Below are positions 21,299-32,741 of a DNA stretch of 51,088 bases, one piece after another; the first letter of the stretch is position 1, and each line of letters opens with the position of its first letter. A program made the position numbers and the translations under genes. The notes beneath the pieces were generated by a model. That model ran no database searches, was not told the origin of the DNA, and saw only the letters and a list, made by a program, of their open reading frames with translations. The DNA comes from Seminavis robusta (lineage: Eukaryota; Bacillariophyta; Bacillariophyceae; Naviculales; Naviculaceae): the NCBI GenBank assembly GCA_903772945.1, contig CAICTM010000724.1, positions 1-51,088 of the forward strand, in the 5' to 3' direction.

Positions 21299-22207
21299 TC
21301 AGTGAGCGTGGTAGACAATGTTTCCAAAGTTGCCAAACCACTCTGTCTTGTAGAAGGCTTCAATAGCCGATATATCCCAGCTCTCTTCGTGCTTGTAGAT
21401 CAGGTTGTCTTCGTCCAGGTAGTATGTGGTCTTACCCACAACTTCGGGCATCTTGGGTCGAAATGGCAGACGAAGCACTCCGTTCATCTTCCATCGAGCC
21501 ACAATCACATTCCCTTCGACTTGGAGATCTACGAGTTCGGCGGTACTCTTCTTGCGATCAAAGAGCTGCGATGCAGAACCACAAAACTTTCGCAGTCCTT
21601 TAATAGGCATGTCAGGGTCAGGGCCATCAAAGAAACAGTCGTCCCTGTAAATGGACGAATTCATCTTGCCCGTCACGTAGTAGCCCTTCATGGTTTTCTC
21701 TTTCCAATCTCCACGAATGACACTGGCAACATCTTCCATGGTGAGACCCTTTTGCTTGATTGGTGCATCTTCGACGCCTCTGCAGCCCATGGTCGGACCC
21801 ACAATATCTAGATGCTTGTGGATCAGGGTAGTTCGTGCCACCGTCTCGACTGCATCCACACAATCCAACATTCGGCGACGCATCCACGGGCACTTCAAGG
21901 CGAGTGCATCGCTATACCATTCTTCCAGCTTGACAAGACACCATACCTCTAATGGGGACAAGGACGACACTGGTGCCAACGAGTCATCAACAAAGGATGA
22001 CATGGTCGCTGATGATTCCATAATACTACTAACCATGGTCAACCTAGTCGGACTGAACCCTCTGGGCACAGCGGCTTTGGGGGTTGCTGTGCTATCCAAA
22101 GGATTGGTGGCTGCTCGCAGGATCCCACTGGTTTGGGTAAAACCGGCCTCGGCCATGGCAACGAGGAATACGAGCAAAGAGCAGGAGAGCAGCGAAAAAG
22201 AAACCAT
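21299..22207 (-). CDS. DUF2358-like (NTF2/SnoaL fold) protein, probably plastid-targeted
   Basis: 302 residues, single exon from the ATG at 22207. The first 23 residues form a signal peptide (VSFSLLSCSLLVFLVAMAEAG) whose likely cleavage leaves Phe at the new N-terminus (AEAG/FTQTS), followed by a basic, Ser/Thr/Pro-rich stretch. That is the form of a bipartite complex-plastid leader. After a middle helical region with LEEWYSDALALKCPWMRRR, residues from about 160 to 300 match the DUF2358 pattern: SSIYRDDCFFDGPDPDMPIK, then LVDLQVEGNVIVARWKM and a final WDISAIEAF. Known relatives are plant and algal chloroplast proteins of unknown enzymology. I therefore infer a stromal or thylakoid-associated protein; no catalytic residue is claimed. 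Confidence 0.75.
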   Translation of the reverse strand: MVSFSLLSCSLLVFLVAMAEAGFTQTSGILRAATNPLDSTATPKAAVPRGFSPTRLTMVSSIMESSATMSSFVDDSLAPVSSLSPLEVWCLVKLEEWYSDALALKCPWMRRRMLDCVDAVETVARTTLIHKHLDIVGPTMGCRGVEDAPIKQKGLTMEDVASVIRGDWKEKTMKGYYVTGKMNSSIYRDDCFFDGPDPDMPIKGLRKFCGSASQLFDRKKSTAELVDLQVEGNVIVARWKMNGVLRLPFRPKMPEVVGKTTYYLDEDNLIYKHEESWDISAIEAFYKTEWFGNFGNIVYHAH

Positions 22208-23793
22208 GATACCTGGTACCTTGTTTTGTGTGAACTTGAAAGCTCAAACAAAGCTACTAGCTAGCTAGCAAGCATCAAACATCAAACAACATCAAGCTCT
22301 TTGGCACCCGATTGCCTTTTGTAACTCAAATGAATCGAATCATCACTTTAGTTGGAAAAAGAAGGCATTTCAGAGAGCGATTCAGCCAGGGAAGAACCAA
22401 AATGTGAACAGCGAAAAACGCATGTTGATGCAAGTACCCCGCGGTCATCGGAGGCAATTGAGGAGACGCACACCATGTTCTATAGAATGCTGCTGATATC
22501 TGGCACATTGCCCCACGGTTCCTTGAAGATTCGACATGACATAAATCTGGCTCGTAGAGAAGAAAGTTTCGAAGCAAACCTTCAAATAATTCTTAATTCA
22601 TCTATGTTCAATGCTGCTTCTTCCATTTCTCTTTGAGCCGAAGTTTGAAGCCGGAGAAGGTGCTTTGGTCTTTTTGGGTCATTCAAGACTTTGTTTGTGA
22701 CTCTCATCACAGCACTCTGACATCTGACACTCTGACAGAGCTCTGACGGGCATCTGGCAGCAGGACTCCTGGCTGGCATGATTGGCCACCAAGAGCCCGC
22801 AGCTTCAGGAACGATCAATGGAACAGGGGAACAGGTATCAGAATCTTTCATTCAAGAGTCAAGGTATCTCAGGAACTTGGTATCATGCCTTACTCATCAA
22901 TAGCTTTCAGGTTCAGCTGTGATATTATGTCAAGCCTGCTCTAACAAGCAGCCTGCACTTTTCTCTTCTCGTTGCTTGGTTGGCCTTCTTCGTATACTGC
23001 CCTCAATCCTCCCTATTTCCTTCCAAGACAGGGCTTCTTGACAATGAGCCACATTGCGCCTCATTGCTTCAAGGGAAGTCGCTCATCACATCCAGTTGCC
23101 TTCTCGCCTACCGGTACTCTACTAGCAACTTGCTTTGAACGAAGCTGGCTGGGTCTTGTGGGAGTGACAGAAGGGGCTGCCTTCTACTGGTACCAGTAGC
23201 GGTGCCTAGTCCGCCCGAACCCCGAACACACTGAATAATATGATTGCACCAGTTCTTGCTTTGCCCTCCGTACCGGTAGGACTCAAGACTCGGGACATTC
23301 CCCGCCTTGCTTAGCAAGCTGGCTGCAGGATCATGGAGTGACGCCAAGAAGCAACAGGCAAATCGAAGTTTGCTTCTTGCCAGCCAAACACCAAACACAG
23401 CCAAGTCTTGTACTCAAGAACGCGCTTGCACCATCAATACAAAGAACACCAAGAAAGATGATAGGGAGCAGCTTGACGAGGCCTACTAGCTAGGCTGCTT
23501 GGCTGCTTGACTGCTTGACTGCTGCGATGCCCATGAACGTTTTGTACCTCACCTAAAAGAGCTCCTAAAAGACATCACACACTTCGAAACAAGCACAATC
23601 AACACAACAAATCACTACCGGTACCGGTACCAGTGCCGCTGCAGTATCAAACACCACAAACAGCCCCCGTCAGTCGTGCAGTTATTTCAAATAGTCTGAA
23701 ACGGGAATCCGACTCTAAATCCGTGCCAAGAATGGCGCCTACCCTAATTCCTCAACTCGCTAGACTGGTAGTACCAGTAGTTAGACTAGACTA
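22208..23793. other. Intergenic, no gene seen
   Basis: CTAG repeats (22256-22270) in the leader of the DUF2358-like gene are followed by about 1.5 kb without a supportable gene. The palindromic words ggtaccggtacc occur near 23616-23632. The region ends at the left end of the pogo-like transposon. Confidence 0.4.
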
Positions 23794-24059
23794 GAGTGAT
23801 CTGGGTATTAAGACCGACCGGATCCCGCAATATTATCTTCAGGGCTGTATATCGAATATAGTACATGTAAAGAGGGGAATCGATAGAACACATGTAGTTG
23901 AGTATGCCATAAATCTCGCAGCCTCATAGTGTACTTATTGGTGGAGTTACCGGCGGTTGAAGATATCCACCCAACTGACACGAATTCTTTTTCACTGCAC
24001 ATTAAGACCGAATGACGTCAGTCGTGCTCTAGTACTGAATCTACGTAGGATCCTACGTA

Positions 24060-24310
24060 CGCACCTCTATCGAGTGAAACTCTATCGAGTGAAACTCCGT
24101 GCCGCACCTCTATCGAGTGTTGGTATCTATCGAGTGTATCTTTCGCACCTCTATCGATCGTCGCTCCCGTAGAGGTGCTTCGCTTCCGTAGAGGTGCTTC
24201 GCACATGCATAAAGCACCTCTATCGACACTCCTTTTATCCTTCGTCTACCGACACTCGAAGCACCTCTATCGACACTCCTTCTTTTATCGTTCGTCTACC
24301 GACACTCGTT
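24060..24310. repeat. Subterminal repeats cacctctatcgag in transposon
   Basis: At least eight occurrences of (cac)ctctatcga, several followed by gtg(aaact) or cactcct, with two in inverse form (cgtagaggtgctt). A longer unit beginning gcacctctatcgacactcct occurs twice, about 43 bp apart. It sits between the left terminus and the transposase frame, where transposase-binding repeats often lie. Confidence 0.75.
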
Positions 24311-24319
24311 CCTCTCAAG

Positions 24320-27024
24320 ATGGCCGTTTCCGACAGCACTGACGAAGGCATTGACGAGACGATGACATTGGACTGTAGAGACGATGCATGACGAGAGGTT
24401 TACGAGAGAACGAGAGATTACGATCATGATAGGGACTTCTAGACTCAAGTACGTTGACCATTACAAGCGGCTAACGTTACGGACTTCTTCAAGCAGAAAG
24501 GGAGACGCGGCAGGCCCAAGAGATCGACTCTTGCGAGTGAGACCGTTCCTGTTAAGAAGAGAGGTGTTGGCCGTCCCAAAGGGATCAACCAAATTCAAAT
24601 CCACCGCGGAGAAGGAGAAGAAGCAACAAATAAGAAAGCAAGAAACAATCGGTAAAGAAGGCTCCTCCTGTTTGCTGCCGCAAAGGTTGATGCGCCAAAG
24701 AGGAAGCGCATGAATTGGTCTGGACCCAAGAACAAGCCGCAGTTTGACTCTGCCAAGAAGGAGTGGCTCAACAGGAGTGGAAGGGCTCTGGATTCCAATG
24801 GAGAGCCAACCGTCTCTATGGCTCAATTCGCCAAGATAGTTGGTATTCCCTACAATACGTTCAAGGCTCATGTCTGTAAAGACGAATCCAAAAGACGAAC
24901 AATTACCAATGGCCAAGGAACACGCCCCGTGATATCGAAAAAGGATCAAGTGTTTGTTTGCCACAGTTGCAGCCAGGATGGATAGAGGCAATGATGGAGC
25001 CTCCGCTAGAGAGTGCCTAGACATGATCCAAGACGTTGCTCCCAACCTCACTCGCAAGCAGGCTTCGGAGCATTTCCACCGTACTTTATTGGAGTCTTAT
25101 CCTAGCATCATCAAGCCAAAGACGGTTGTAGCTCAAGCCTCGACTACAAAAAGAACCAATATTACAATGTGCAGCAACAGTTCAGTTGGCACAAGACCGT
25201 TGGATGGTGCTTTCGAAGGAACTTCGGTAGAGGAACCAAGGCCGCTCGCTATGTCCGGGAAATCCTTTGGTGAGGTAATGGATTCATTCATCACCGGAGG
25301 AGACGAAACATTGCTTCATGGCTTGTCCCTGAGGCTCCTATACCAAACATCGTTGGTGTTTTGGCCGGAACAAGCATGAGAAACGGTACCAGTGATAGTG
25401 AGATTCCTCCATAATCACAATGTACCGTACCGGAAGCGCTGCTGGTGAAACTGGACCTACAGTATTCCTTCTCAAAGGGAAGAAAAGACAAATCGGATAC
25501 ACCGACAAGTTTCTACAAGAGCATGGAGCCAAGGTTGGTTCCACCGTGGTCATGACACCAAATGCGTTCATGACTACGGAAGCTTGGGAACAAATGTCAA
25601 TTCATGTTTGCCAGGGTCTACGGCAAATCGATCCGATTGTGGAAGGCAACCCACAGTGGTACATCCTGGAAATTTTTGATGGCTTTGGCGCTCACCTGGC
25701 TTCTTTTCCTGCTTTGCGCACCAGATTTGAATACAAGATATTGTCGCTTAAGGAGGAGGGTGATTCTTCTCATGTCAACCAAGCCTACGATCGACTTGTT
25801 GCCAAAGCAGACAAGGCGGCAAAGAATGAGTGTCTGTCTCATTTGCGTAGAACGGTGTTTGATAATCGTGGAGTGTTGGATCAGTGGAGTATGGTCCATG
25901 TTGGTCTTTATGCTATTCGCGAGACAAGTGCTTCGGCTTGGCATCGTTCCTTTGCTGCGGTCAATTTGGATCCACTCTCGAGAGTTCCCTTTTCAGAGTG
26001 GTGTGAAAAGATCGCTGACTTCATGATGGGCGGTGACTCCTTCAAAACCGAGGAAGCACTGGATAAGTATTCGCTTTTGCCATCGTTTTGGCACGGAATG
26101 ACACCAGAAGAAAAGAAGTCAGCATTGGCCGTCTACAAGTTGCACGATTGTTGGTCAGTCGAATGCATCACTGCCATTATGGAGCAGACATTCGTCCCTG
26201 CCAGTCAGTTGCAGAATTTGCGGGTCTGTATTGAAATGGCAGTGGAAGATCCTTCGCAGCTCGATAGGATGCTTCCCTCCAAAGAGGCAGTAGCCTTAGC
26301 GGCTGTTGATCCAGAAGTTGCATCGGCTGAAGCCAAGCGGAAGACGGCTAATGATGGGCTGGACATGTTCCTGCTCAAGCCGAAAGCAAAGAAGGGTCTT
26401 GAGCTGTTCGAGCACATGTGCGAGAAGCGTACAATGTTTGATGCCAAGATGTCACCGTCAAAGCATCTGGATGTGTCCATGTCGGAGCAGAATCAAAAGA
26501 AGCTGTCCGGAGCAGTCGAGACGGTGGCGGCCAAGAGAAAGATTATTCATAAGAATGTGGTGGCAACTAACAAGATGAAAGCTGCCAGGAGGAGACTGGA
26601 TGGGAGTGGCAAGGTTAAGAATCACGCTGCCTTGGTCAATGAAGAAAAGGCCTTGCTGACATTGAAAAACAAGCAGATACTCAACGATAGTTTGGCTCAG
26701 ATCGACGAGCTACACAAGAAGCAAGAAGTGGAAAAGAAACGCCAAGCAACAGAAAGCCTCAACAGCTTCGCTCCAAAGGCAAAGGAGAAGCTCGGGCGAA
26801 AACAGGTTGTTGCTTCCCTGACTAAGCCCGAGATCGTTTCCCTCTTGACAGTCTACTTTGGGTCCAAAGCGGACACCAAATTGGCCAAGGGAAGCTTGGT
26901 AATTGAATTGGAGAACAGGATTGAGTCCAAGCCTGATGTGCTACAGGTACAGTTGAAGCCTAAAGCAGCTCCAGTAGCTGCTTTGGCTACTGGAATGCCA
27001 GCCCTAGTTTCAGCCAGGTCTTAA
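24320..27024 (+). pseudogene. Decayed pogo/DDE-type transposase
   Basis: The reading frame can be followed from an ATG near 24320 (MAVSDSTDEGIDETMTLD) through several breaks. Segments: a basic leader; a frame at about 24680-24975 with a psq/HTH-like motif (MAQFAKIVGIPYNTFKAHV); after a frameshift near 24965, AARMDRGNDGASARECLDMI; then ITGGDET, which carries the likely first catalytic Asp. Between about 25310 and 25420 there is another frameshift and several stops. From 25420 to 27024 it is open for 534 codons, including MYRTGSAAGETGPTVFLLKG, the second Asp in LEIFDGFGAHL, and SHVNQAYDRLVAKADK. The C-terminal 200 residues are Lys/Ala-rich coiled coil ending in a SAP-like stretch (LTKPEIVSLLTVYFGSKA). 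The breaks make it non-functional as written. Family by motif only. Confidence 0.75.
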
Positions 27025-27121
27025 GCTATATAGCCATAATAATAATATAGTCTTAAGGTATCAGCCTAGAATATTACAATAGTCTTAATCTCCTGCGGGT
27101 CTTAATGGGCAGATCACTCTA

Positions 27122-29413
27122 GCTATATTATTTAGTTGGGTTTGCCAAAGGACAGCACCAACCCTGATGAAGAATCATTTTCTAGATGCACACTGCCCCT
27201 CTCAATTGACGACAAAAAAGAAAGTTTCTATCGCAAGTGCTTGCGAACCCTTTTAGTAGCATAATTACTCAAAACATAAAAGGTCTTTGTACCTGGTACA
27301 GACATTATCCAATTTACAGACAATCTACGTACGTGGGTGTACTGCAAGAGTTCCACACCTCGTGCTTAGCTCGTAGTCTCGTAGTACATGTACACTGTAG
27401 CCACGTAGAAATCGTTCCATCGCTGCAAGGCTGCTTCCAATGCTGTGTACAGCTGTACTGCATACCACACAGTGCTACTCATTGGAATACAGTAAACGAT
27501 GGCAAAACTAAAGCACAGGAAGCAGAAGCTAGCTAGTGAAGCGGTGATAAGCTCGGTGATATTGGGTTCTCAAAAGGAGATCTTAAGAGGTTGTCCCTGG
27601 CTTATCTCCTTTCTGTCGAGTTAAGCTCCAGTAGACAGTAGACAGCAAAAATCGATCGATAGCACATTTTGTCCAGTGAAAACACAGGCTCTCAAGCTGA
27701 ACAGTGCACAGCCCGTAGCAGAGTTACGGTACCGCTCGGTCCATCACGAAGAAAGAGGATGTATTCCTGGATTCCTGGGTGCCTTGGGTCTTAGGCGACT
27801 TCTTGGGCACGCATTAGGGTCACCTTCTCAATTGCCAAGGCCAAAATCATGGCACTTCGTTCTTGGTGGTTCCTGTGCAGTCTACGCGAGCTGTACATCG
27901 TACATACATTTAGTAGTCTAGATGCGGAGGTTGCTGGTACTTCAGAGGTTCCCATGACATTCAATTTTCTGTCTTTAACGAAACCGTGGGGTCATCTCAC
28001 ATCTCACACAAAAGAGGAACATGCGAGAACACATGCACCCGTGGCAGGGTTCAGGCCATTCATTCGTGAAGCAAGCTTTGTAGTCGCCTTGGACATGTTT
28101 TAGCGTGTTACAGCCAGTTCACAATAGAATTGTCTACCTTCACTGATGTAAGGTTTGGCACACTTTCAATCTTATTTTTAGCTGTTGTTCTTTAACTAAA
28201 TAGGACCGCTCGATACCCTTTTTTGTTAAATCGGCGGTACTGCTCGTGAATAGCACAAGGTACCTTGGTGGGTCTTTGCTGGTTGCCTACACTTATATTG
28301 ATGGTCGAGTCCCTTTACGGTACCATGGAAGCAGGCGGGAACAGACACGTGATTCTTCTCTGAATGTCTTGCGTCTGTCCAGTGTTTGCTTTGCTATGTC
28401 TTGAACCGAATAGAAGCATTTTGCTTAGTCAGCAGCGACATAGTTGTTAACTCACTTTTTGGGGCAATAAACTTTGAAAACTCCTTTCTCCAGTTATAAT
28501 TCGGAGTTTTGTTCCAGTGGTCAGATCAGAGGCAGAACAGAAGTAAGCCCCAATAGGTCGCAGTACCCTGGCCTACGTACATTGAACACAATGTCATTGT
28601 CACAATATTATCCTGGCATTGCGAGTTGCTGGAAGGGCTGCACTTAGGCCATTGTATGAGGGCCTTTCCCCTGATCATGAAGATGACCGTATGGAACATT
28701 AGTAGTGCAGAATGTTAACGGTAGTGGGCGTTTTGAGCCGGCTGTGTATCTGAGCTGTGTAAGTTGTGTTGTTTGTTTCATAGTTTAGTGGTGGCAACCA
28801 GTTAATGCGAGTGATCGCAGTAGAGTTTTTGACGTTTTGACTATTATGGTGACTATCGGGAACCTTCTGACTATCGTTCTAGCTAGTGTAGTGTTCGGTG
28901 TCTGGTACTCGTGGTCTGTAGGCTTGGGTCTGCAGGGTCGGCTTATACAGAATTATGGTGTTCCCTGCCTTGGTGGTGAAAGTCAGGACCAATGTGGAAG
29001 GCCTTCTTGTGTAAAAGTAGTACCTAATCGTACGTAAGACTATGAGCAGAGAGGTTATTTAAGAGTCTTCGGTACTGTTGTTTGATAGTGCTTCTCGAGG
29101 GAAGGACTGGCTACCGCTGGCCGAAAGTAGAAAGTAATACTCCAGCAGCGGAAAGCCATTAGACGAGTAGCAGCATCACAGCGACCGAGGAGGAAGAAGG
29201 TACACTTCTATCCTCTCTACAGTAGATTCCCAGCATTAGACTACCACTCTAGCTAGCTACCAGCAGTAGCTAGCTAACACCTGTCTTGTGTGGTGTTCTC
29301 TCAGTTATTGTTTGTTTTACATACTGCTACCCTTGCTAGTTGCTAGCTGGCTTCTGCCATTATCTGTGAACCCCATACTATTACCACCTCTCCCTCCCAC
29401 ATCACATCACACG
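27122..29413. other. Gene-poor intergenic stretch
   Basis: About 2.3 kb with only short, conflicting frames (at most 99 codons), none with a domain. CTAG tracts lie near 29250-29275, just upstream of the next gene, where a C/A-rich leader (ttaccacctctccctcccac) also occurs. No RNA gene was recognised. Confidence 0.4.
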
Positions 29414-30862
29414 ATGCCTCGCTGTATACTGTTAGTAGCAGGTGCTGACCATGATGTAACCAATCTGTTGACCGATGATTCGATGAGCGAGTTCATGACC
29501 ATGTCTCGCGTTAGTCTGACTCGAGACTCTGATGAAGAGGACGAGCGACCGCCACAGCACACTACCCACCCCGAGTACGATTCTACGATCACCTTTCACG
29601 AGATCCTTCGTCAACATGAACAATATCAACAACAAGCACTGCACGAACACCAACAACCACACGAACAACATGACTGGAGCACAGCATTATACCCCAATCT
29701 GAGTGATCCTTGTAACAAGCGAATGATTGCTGATCTGCCTCCCCTCAAATGGGGAGCCGTTCCTCTAGTACGACAAATAGGCGACTCGGCGGTCAGTCAG
29801 GGACTATCCGATAAGTTTGCCGAGTTCTACGATCTACAAGAACGAGACCTGGAACGACTGGAACAACACCATCAGCTACAACAACGCCTGCAATTCCAAG
29901 ACCAACCGGCAGACATGACCTCGTTGCCACAACGAGCTTTCTCTGCTCCCCTGCACACACCATCCGCAGGAGGAATGGCTCCGCTATGCGACCCTTCTTC
30001 TGCTTCACTCATGCCACCGGCGTTTCAATCGTCACAAAGCACTGCATACCCATTATCTGGCAGCAATCGATACGGAGATAACGGCGATGGAACTGGTGCC
30101 CTCGCAAGTCCACATCGCCGACACTCTCCACCTAGAACCGCACTGCCGCCCGTGCGACGACAACAACGCCATTCCACAACTGCCGTACCGGGCGACATTG
30201 AATCGAGCAGCTCGGGGCTCAGACCCCGGGTCAATTACAAGGCCATTTATAACCGACGCTTTAGTTCGGCGTCGTCAGCGGCTACCCCTCCCAATCTAGA
30301 AGCATCCTTGTCAGGATTCAGCTGTGGAGGAGACAGTGATGATATGGGCGCGGGTGGAAGTTGTGGTAGTGGAGACCATCATCATCAAGACTTGGCGGCC
30401 TGCATGGAAGAATCTACCACTACTTCCACGACTATGATTGGAAGCAGTAGACGATCCTTCTTGGACCACGAGTCCAGCCATCAGCCACTGCATCACCACT
30501 ACCACCACCATCCAGTTATGGAAGAAGAGGAAGAAGAACCAGTGCCTCAAGAAGACCACTCCGAGTCAGAATCGGCTCCTGCGAGAACCATGGAGATTGC
30601 ACCCAACGTGCATGTGCAAGTACGATCTAGCCAAGAGACCTACAAGGCCGTGCAGTCAGGAGACTACACGGTTGCCACATGCTTTGCATGTTGTGCTACC
30701 ATTGTTTGTGTCAATGATGCTGCATACGTACTATGCCCGGACTGCCAAGTAGTATCCCCACTGGGATTCGGAGCTCCCACGGCGGATGCATCCAAAAAGG
30801 ATGATCCATACGGCATTGGCACTGGTCTCAAGCGAGAATGGGTCGATGAACATGTCCGATGA
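29414..30862 (+). CDS. Low-complexity protein with C-terminal Cys4 zinc-ribbon-like motif
   Basis: 482 residues from the ATG at 29414, chosen because it follows a C/A-rich leader; the same frame is open to an upstream ATG at 29288 that would add a hydrophobic 42-residue segment. The body is Gln/His/Ser/Pro-rich and disordered, with a Gln/His run near residues 65-90, a poly-His patch (HHHYHHH) and an acidic run before the end. Residues from about 395 form the only ordered-looking part: VHVQVRSSQETYKAVQSGDY, then CFACCATIVCVNDAAYVLCP and DCQ. This gives a CxxC...CPxC pair of knuckles, as in small zinc ribbons, followed by a conserved-looking VSPLGF. I recall this terminal module from other diatom proteins but know no function. 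It may be a regulatory or nuclear protein; confidence is good for the gene and low for the role. Confidence 0.7.
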   Translation: MPRCILLVAGADHDVTNLLTDDSMSEFMTMSRVSLTRDSDEEDERPPQHTTHPEYDSTITFHEILRQHEQYQQQALHEHQQPHEQHDWSTALYPNLSDPCNKRMIADLPPLKWGAVPLVRQIGDSAVSQGLSDKFAEFYDLQERDLERLEQHHQLQQRLQFQDQPADMTSLPQRAFSAPLHTPSAGGMAPLCDPSSASLMPPAFQSSQSTAYPLSGSNRYGDNGDGTGALASPHRRHSPPRTALPPVRRQQRHSTTAVPGDIESSSSGLRPRVNYKAIYNRRFSSASSAATPPNLEASLSGFSCGGDSDDMGAGGSCGSGDHHHQDLAACMEESTTTSTTMIGSSRRSFLDHESSHQPLHHHYHHHPVMEEEEEEPVPQEDHSESESAPARTMEIAPNVHVQVRSSQETYKAVQSGDYTVATCFACCATIVCVNDAAYVLCPDCQVVSPLGFGAPTADASKKDDPYGIGTGLKREWVDEHVR

Positions 30863-32741
30863 GGAGAGGAAGCTAAACGAAAGCAACCCAAAAAGCTTGC
30901 TAGCTAGCTACTACCATACTAGAGCAAGGCACCAAAGTATTTTGCCGCGTCATTGTACTGATATGCAGAAAACATACAGTACGCTTCTAATAATAAAAAT
31001 AATAGAGGAGCTCTGTTTACTACTACTGAACAACATAAAACATGAATACTTGCTTGCTTGCGGTGATTGACTCGATAGCTACAGATGCCATGACAAGCAG
31101 CCTACCATGCTGATACATGTAGCCGCACCAAACAACCTAGCTAGAAAAACACATGATGAAAGTCGTGCTGCTGATACAGGCATTAAAGAGGCTACAAAAC
31201 CAAGAACCTGGCTCCACAATCCTTCGGTCCAAGTCAGCTCGCCGTTTCAGGGGCCTTCCCAACGGTGACTAGTAGGAGTTTGACTAGGACAGCCTCGGCG
31301 ACTTCGCCTTTTGGAAAGCTCTTTCACCTTCCTCAGGATCAGCCAAAAGCTGCCGTCTAGCTAGCCAGCCACCAGAAACTGGCTAGCTAGCTAGCTACCA
31401 CCAGAAGGCTTCATCTCGATCGACTCAGACTCGACTCGACTCATTAAAAGACGCAATTGCCTCTGAGATCACTGGACAAGGATCAGCCAATCCGAACAGA
31501 TCTGGCTCAGTTGCCACGCATTCATCAAAGAGAACAACCCGCGTGAGAAAAATGCCAGTTTGGAAGCCAGCTAGTCTAGATAACCAGACACTGAGTGCTT
31601 TGACAGGTTGGTGTGTGCTACACGCTACACTACTCTACTAGTAGACTAGTACTCATTCAGCAGACTTGATACCTACTAGTAGAAAGCACGTTCAAAAACA
31701 TCGGCACTACCGGAACTCGTAATGGCGACCTACGGTACGGTACTGTACTGTAATACATGTAGCTTCCGAATAACAGTTCTATGGAACTTTCCATCGGTTG
31801 CTTTCTTCGCCGGTACACTCGTACTCCCTCGCCGAGCGCCGAGCCTACTTTCCAAGCTGGAAGTAAATGCAGCATTCAAACACAAAGGTGCTATTCATTC
31901 TGCTGCCTCTAGCTAGCTAGCTAGCTAGCTGGCCTCGCTAGTGTAAATTTGATGAATGAAGGCCTCGGTCAGTGGAACACTCGTCTTTGGCTATTGCATG
32001 TACCCGCAGTTAGGTGTCGGATGAGATCGGGCGAATAGAAACAGGAGGTTGGGTACCGGTAGGGGGTGGTCTAACAAGGAAGCAACAGCTGAAGCAACCT
32101 TCCTTGGCAGAGCTCTTGGTAGCATCTCTTGTTCTTCGCCTCTGATATTCTGATACGAAGTCAAGCAAACAGCAACCAAGACCTCCTCCCCACCAGCCAC
32201 CAAGCACCAAGCTCCTGCATTCCAGTGCCAGCCATCTTTCTAGTACGGTTCAATTGCCTGATTGCCAAACCTATTCCTTTATGATGCCAGTTAAAGGCAC
32301 ATCCAGCAACTGTCATTTGGCTGGCAACCTCTGTCTCCCACGATACTATCTGACTTTTCGGAGAGACAGGTCTACCGTAGCTAGCCGTTTGCTACACCGG
32401 TAGCTCGTCCAGTGTTCGTGCGGGTGGTGGGATGTGGGATGATCCACTCCTGAAGCGTCCCTTCAACAACGTAGCGGTACCAGGTAAGAACGGAACACCA
32501 CCGACAGCAATCGGCTCAAGTACGAACAGCACGTGAGGTTGTAAAAGCGCAAACTTGAAAATCAAAAGTCGACCTGGCAGCTATTATTTATTCATGCAAG
32601 GCAGTCTTTCACTACCCTCAACTACAGGTCTTGAAAACCGTTTCGGTTGGTTTTGCCATGGTTGTGCCCCCCCGCCCTTTTGCCCGGTTGGTTGGCAAGA
32701 GTCCTTTCACAATGGTACATCCTCCTCACGTCGTTCGCCCA
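30863..32741. other. Gene-poor convergent region with CTAG tracts
   Basis: About 1.9 kb between two 3' ends. Tandem ctag tracts occur near 30897-30910, 31380-31396 and 31911-31932, and TACGGTAC-type words near 31735. No supportable gene; frames up to about 94 codons conflict. Confidence 0.45.

Larger units (their letters stand above)
23794..27119 (+). mobile_element. Tc1/pogo-superfamily DNA transposon
   Basis: A 3.3-kb element bounded by inverted repeats gagtgatctg..attaagacc at 23794-23815 and 27098-27119, differing only at three central bases, with TA on each side (23792-23793 and 27120-27121) as expected for TA target duplication. Additional attaagac/gtcttaat words repeat near the right end (27007, 27048, 27081). 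It encodes one plus-strand transposase, broken by frameshifts and stops. A subterminal block of hexamer-like repeats lies at 24060-24310. The near-intact ends, next to a decayed gene, suggest a fairly recent inactive copy. Confidence 0.85.

Noticed and set aside
21260..22268. Long plus-strand frames across the DUF2358-like gene
   Set aside because: They mirror the real minus-strand gene and have no start context or domain.
24060..24310. CRISPR-like repeats
   Set aside because: The unit is short, the spacing irregular and orientation mixed, and the block lies inside a eukaryotic transposon.
29288..29413. In-frame upstream start giving a hydrophobic signal-like leader on the zinc-ribbon protein
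   Set aside because: The sequence is a pyrimidine/C-rich leader of non-coding appearance, and the rest of the protein does not look secreted.
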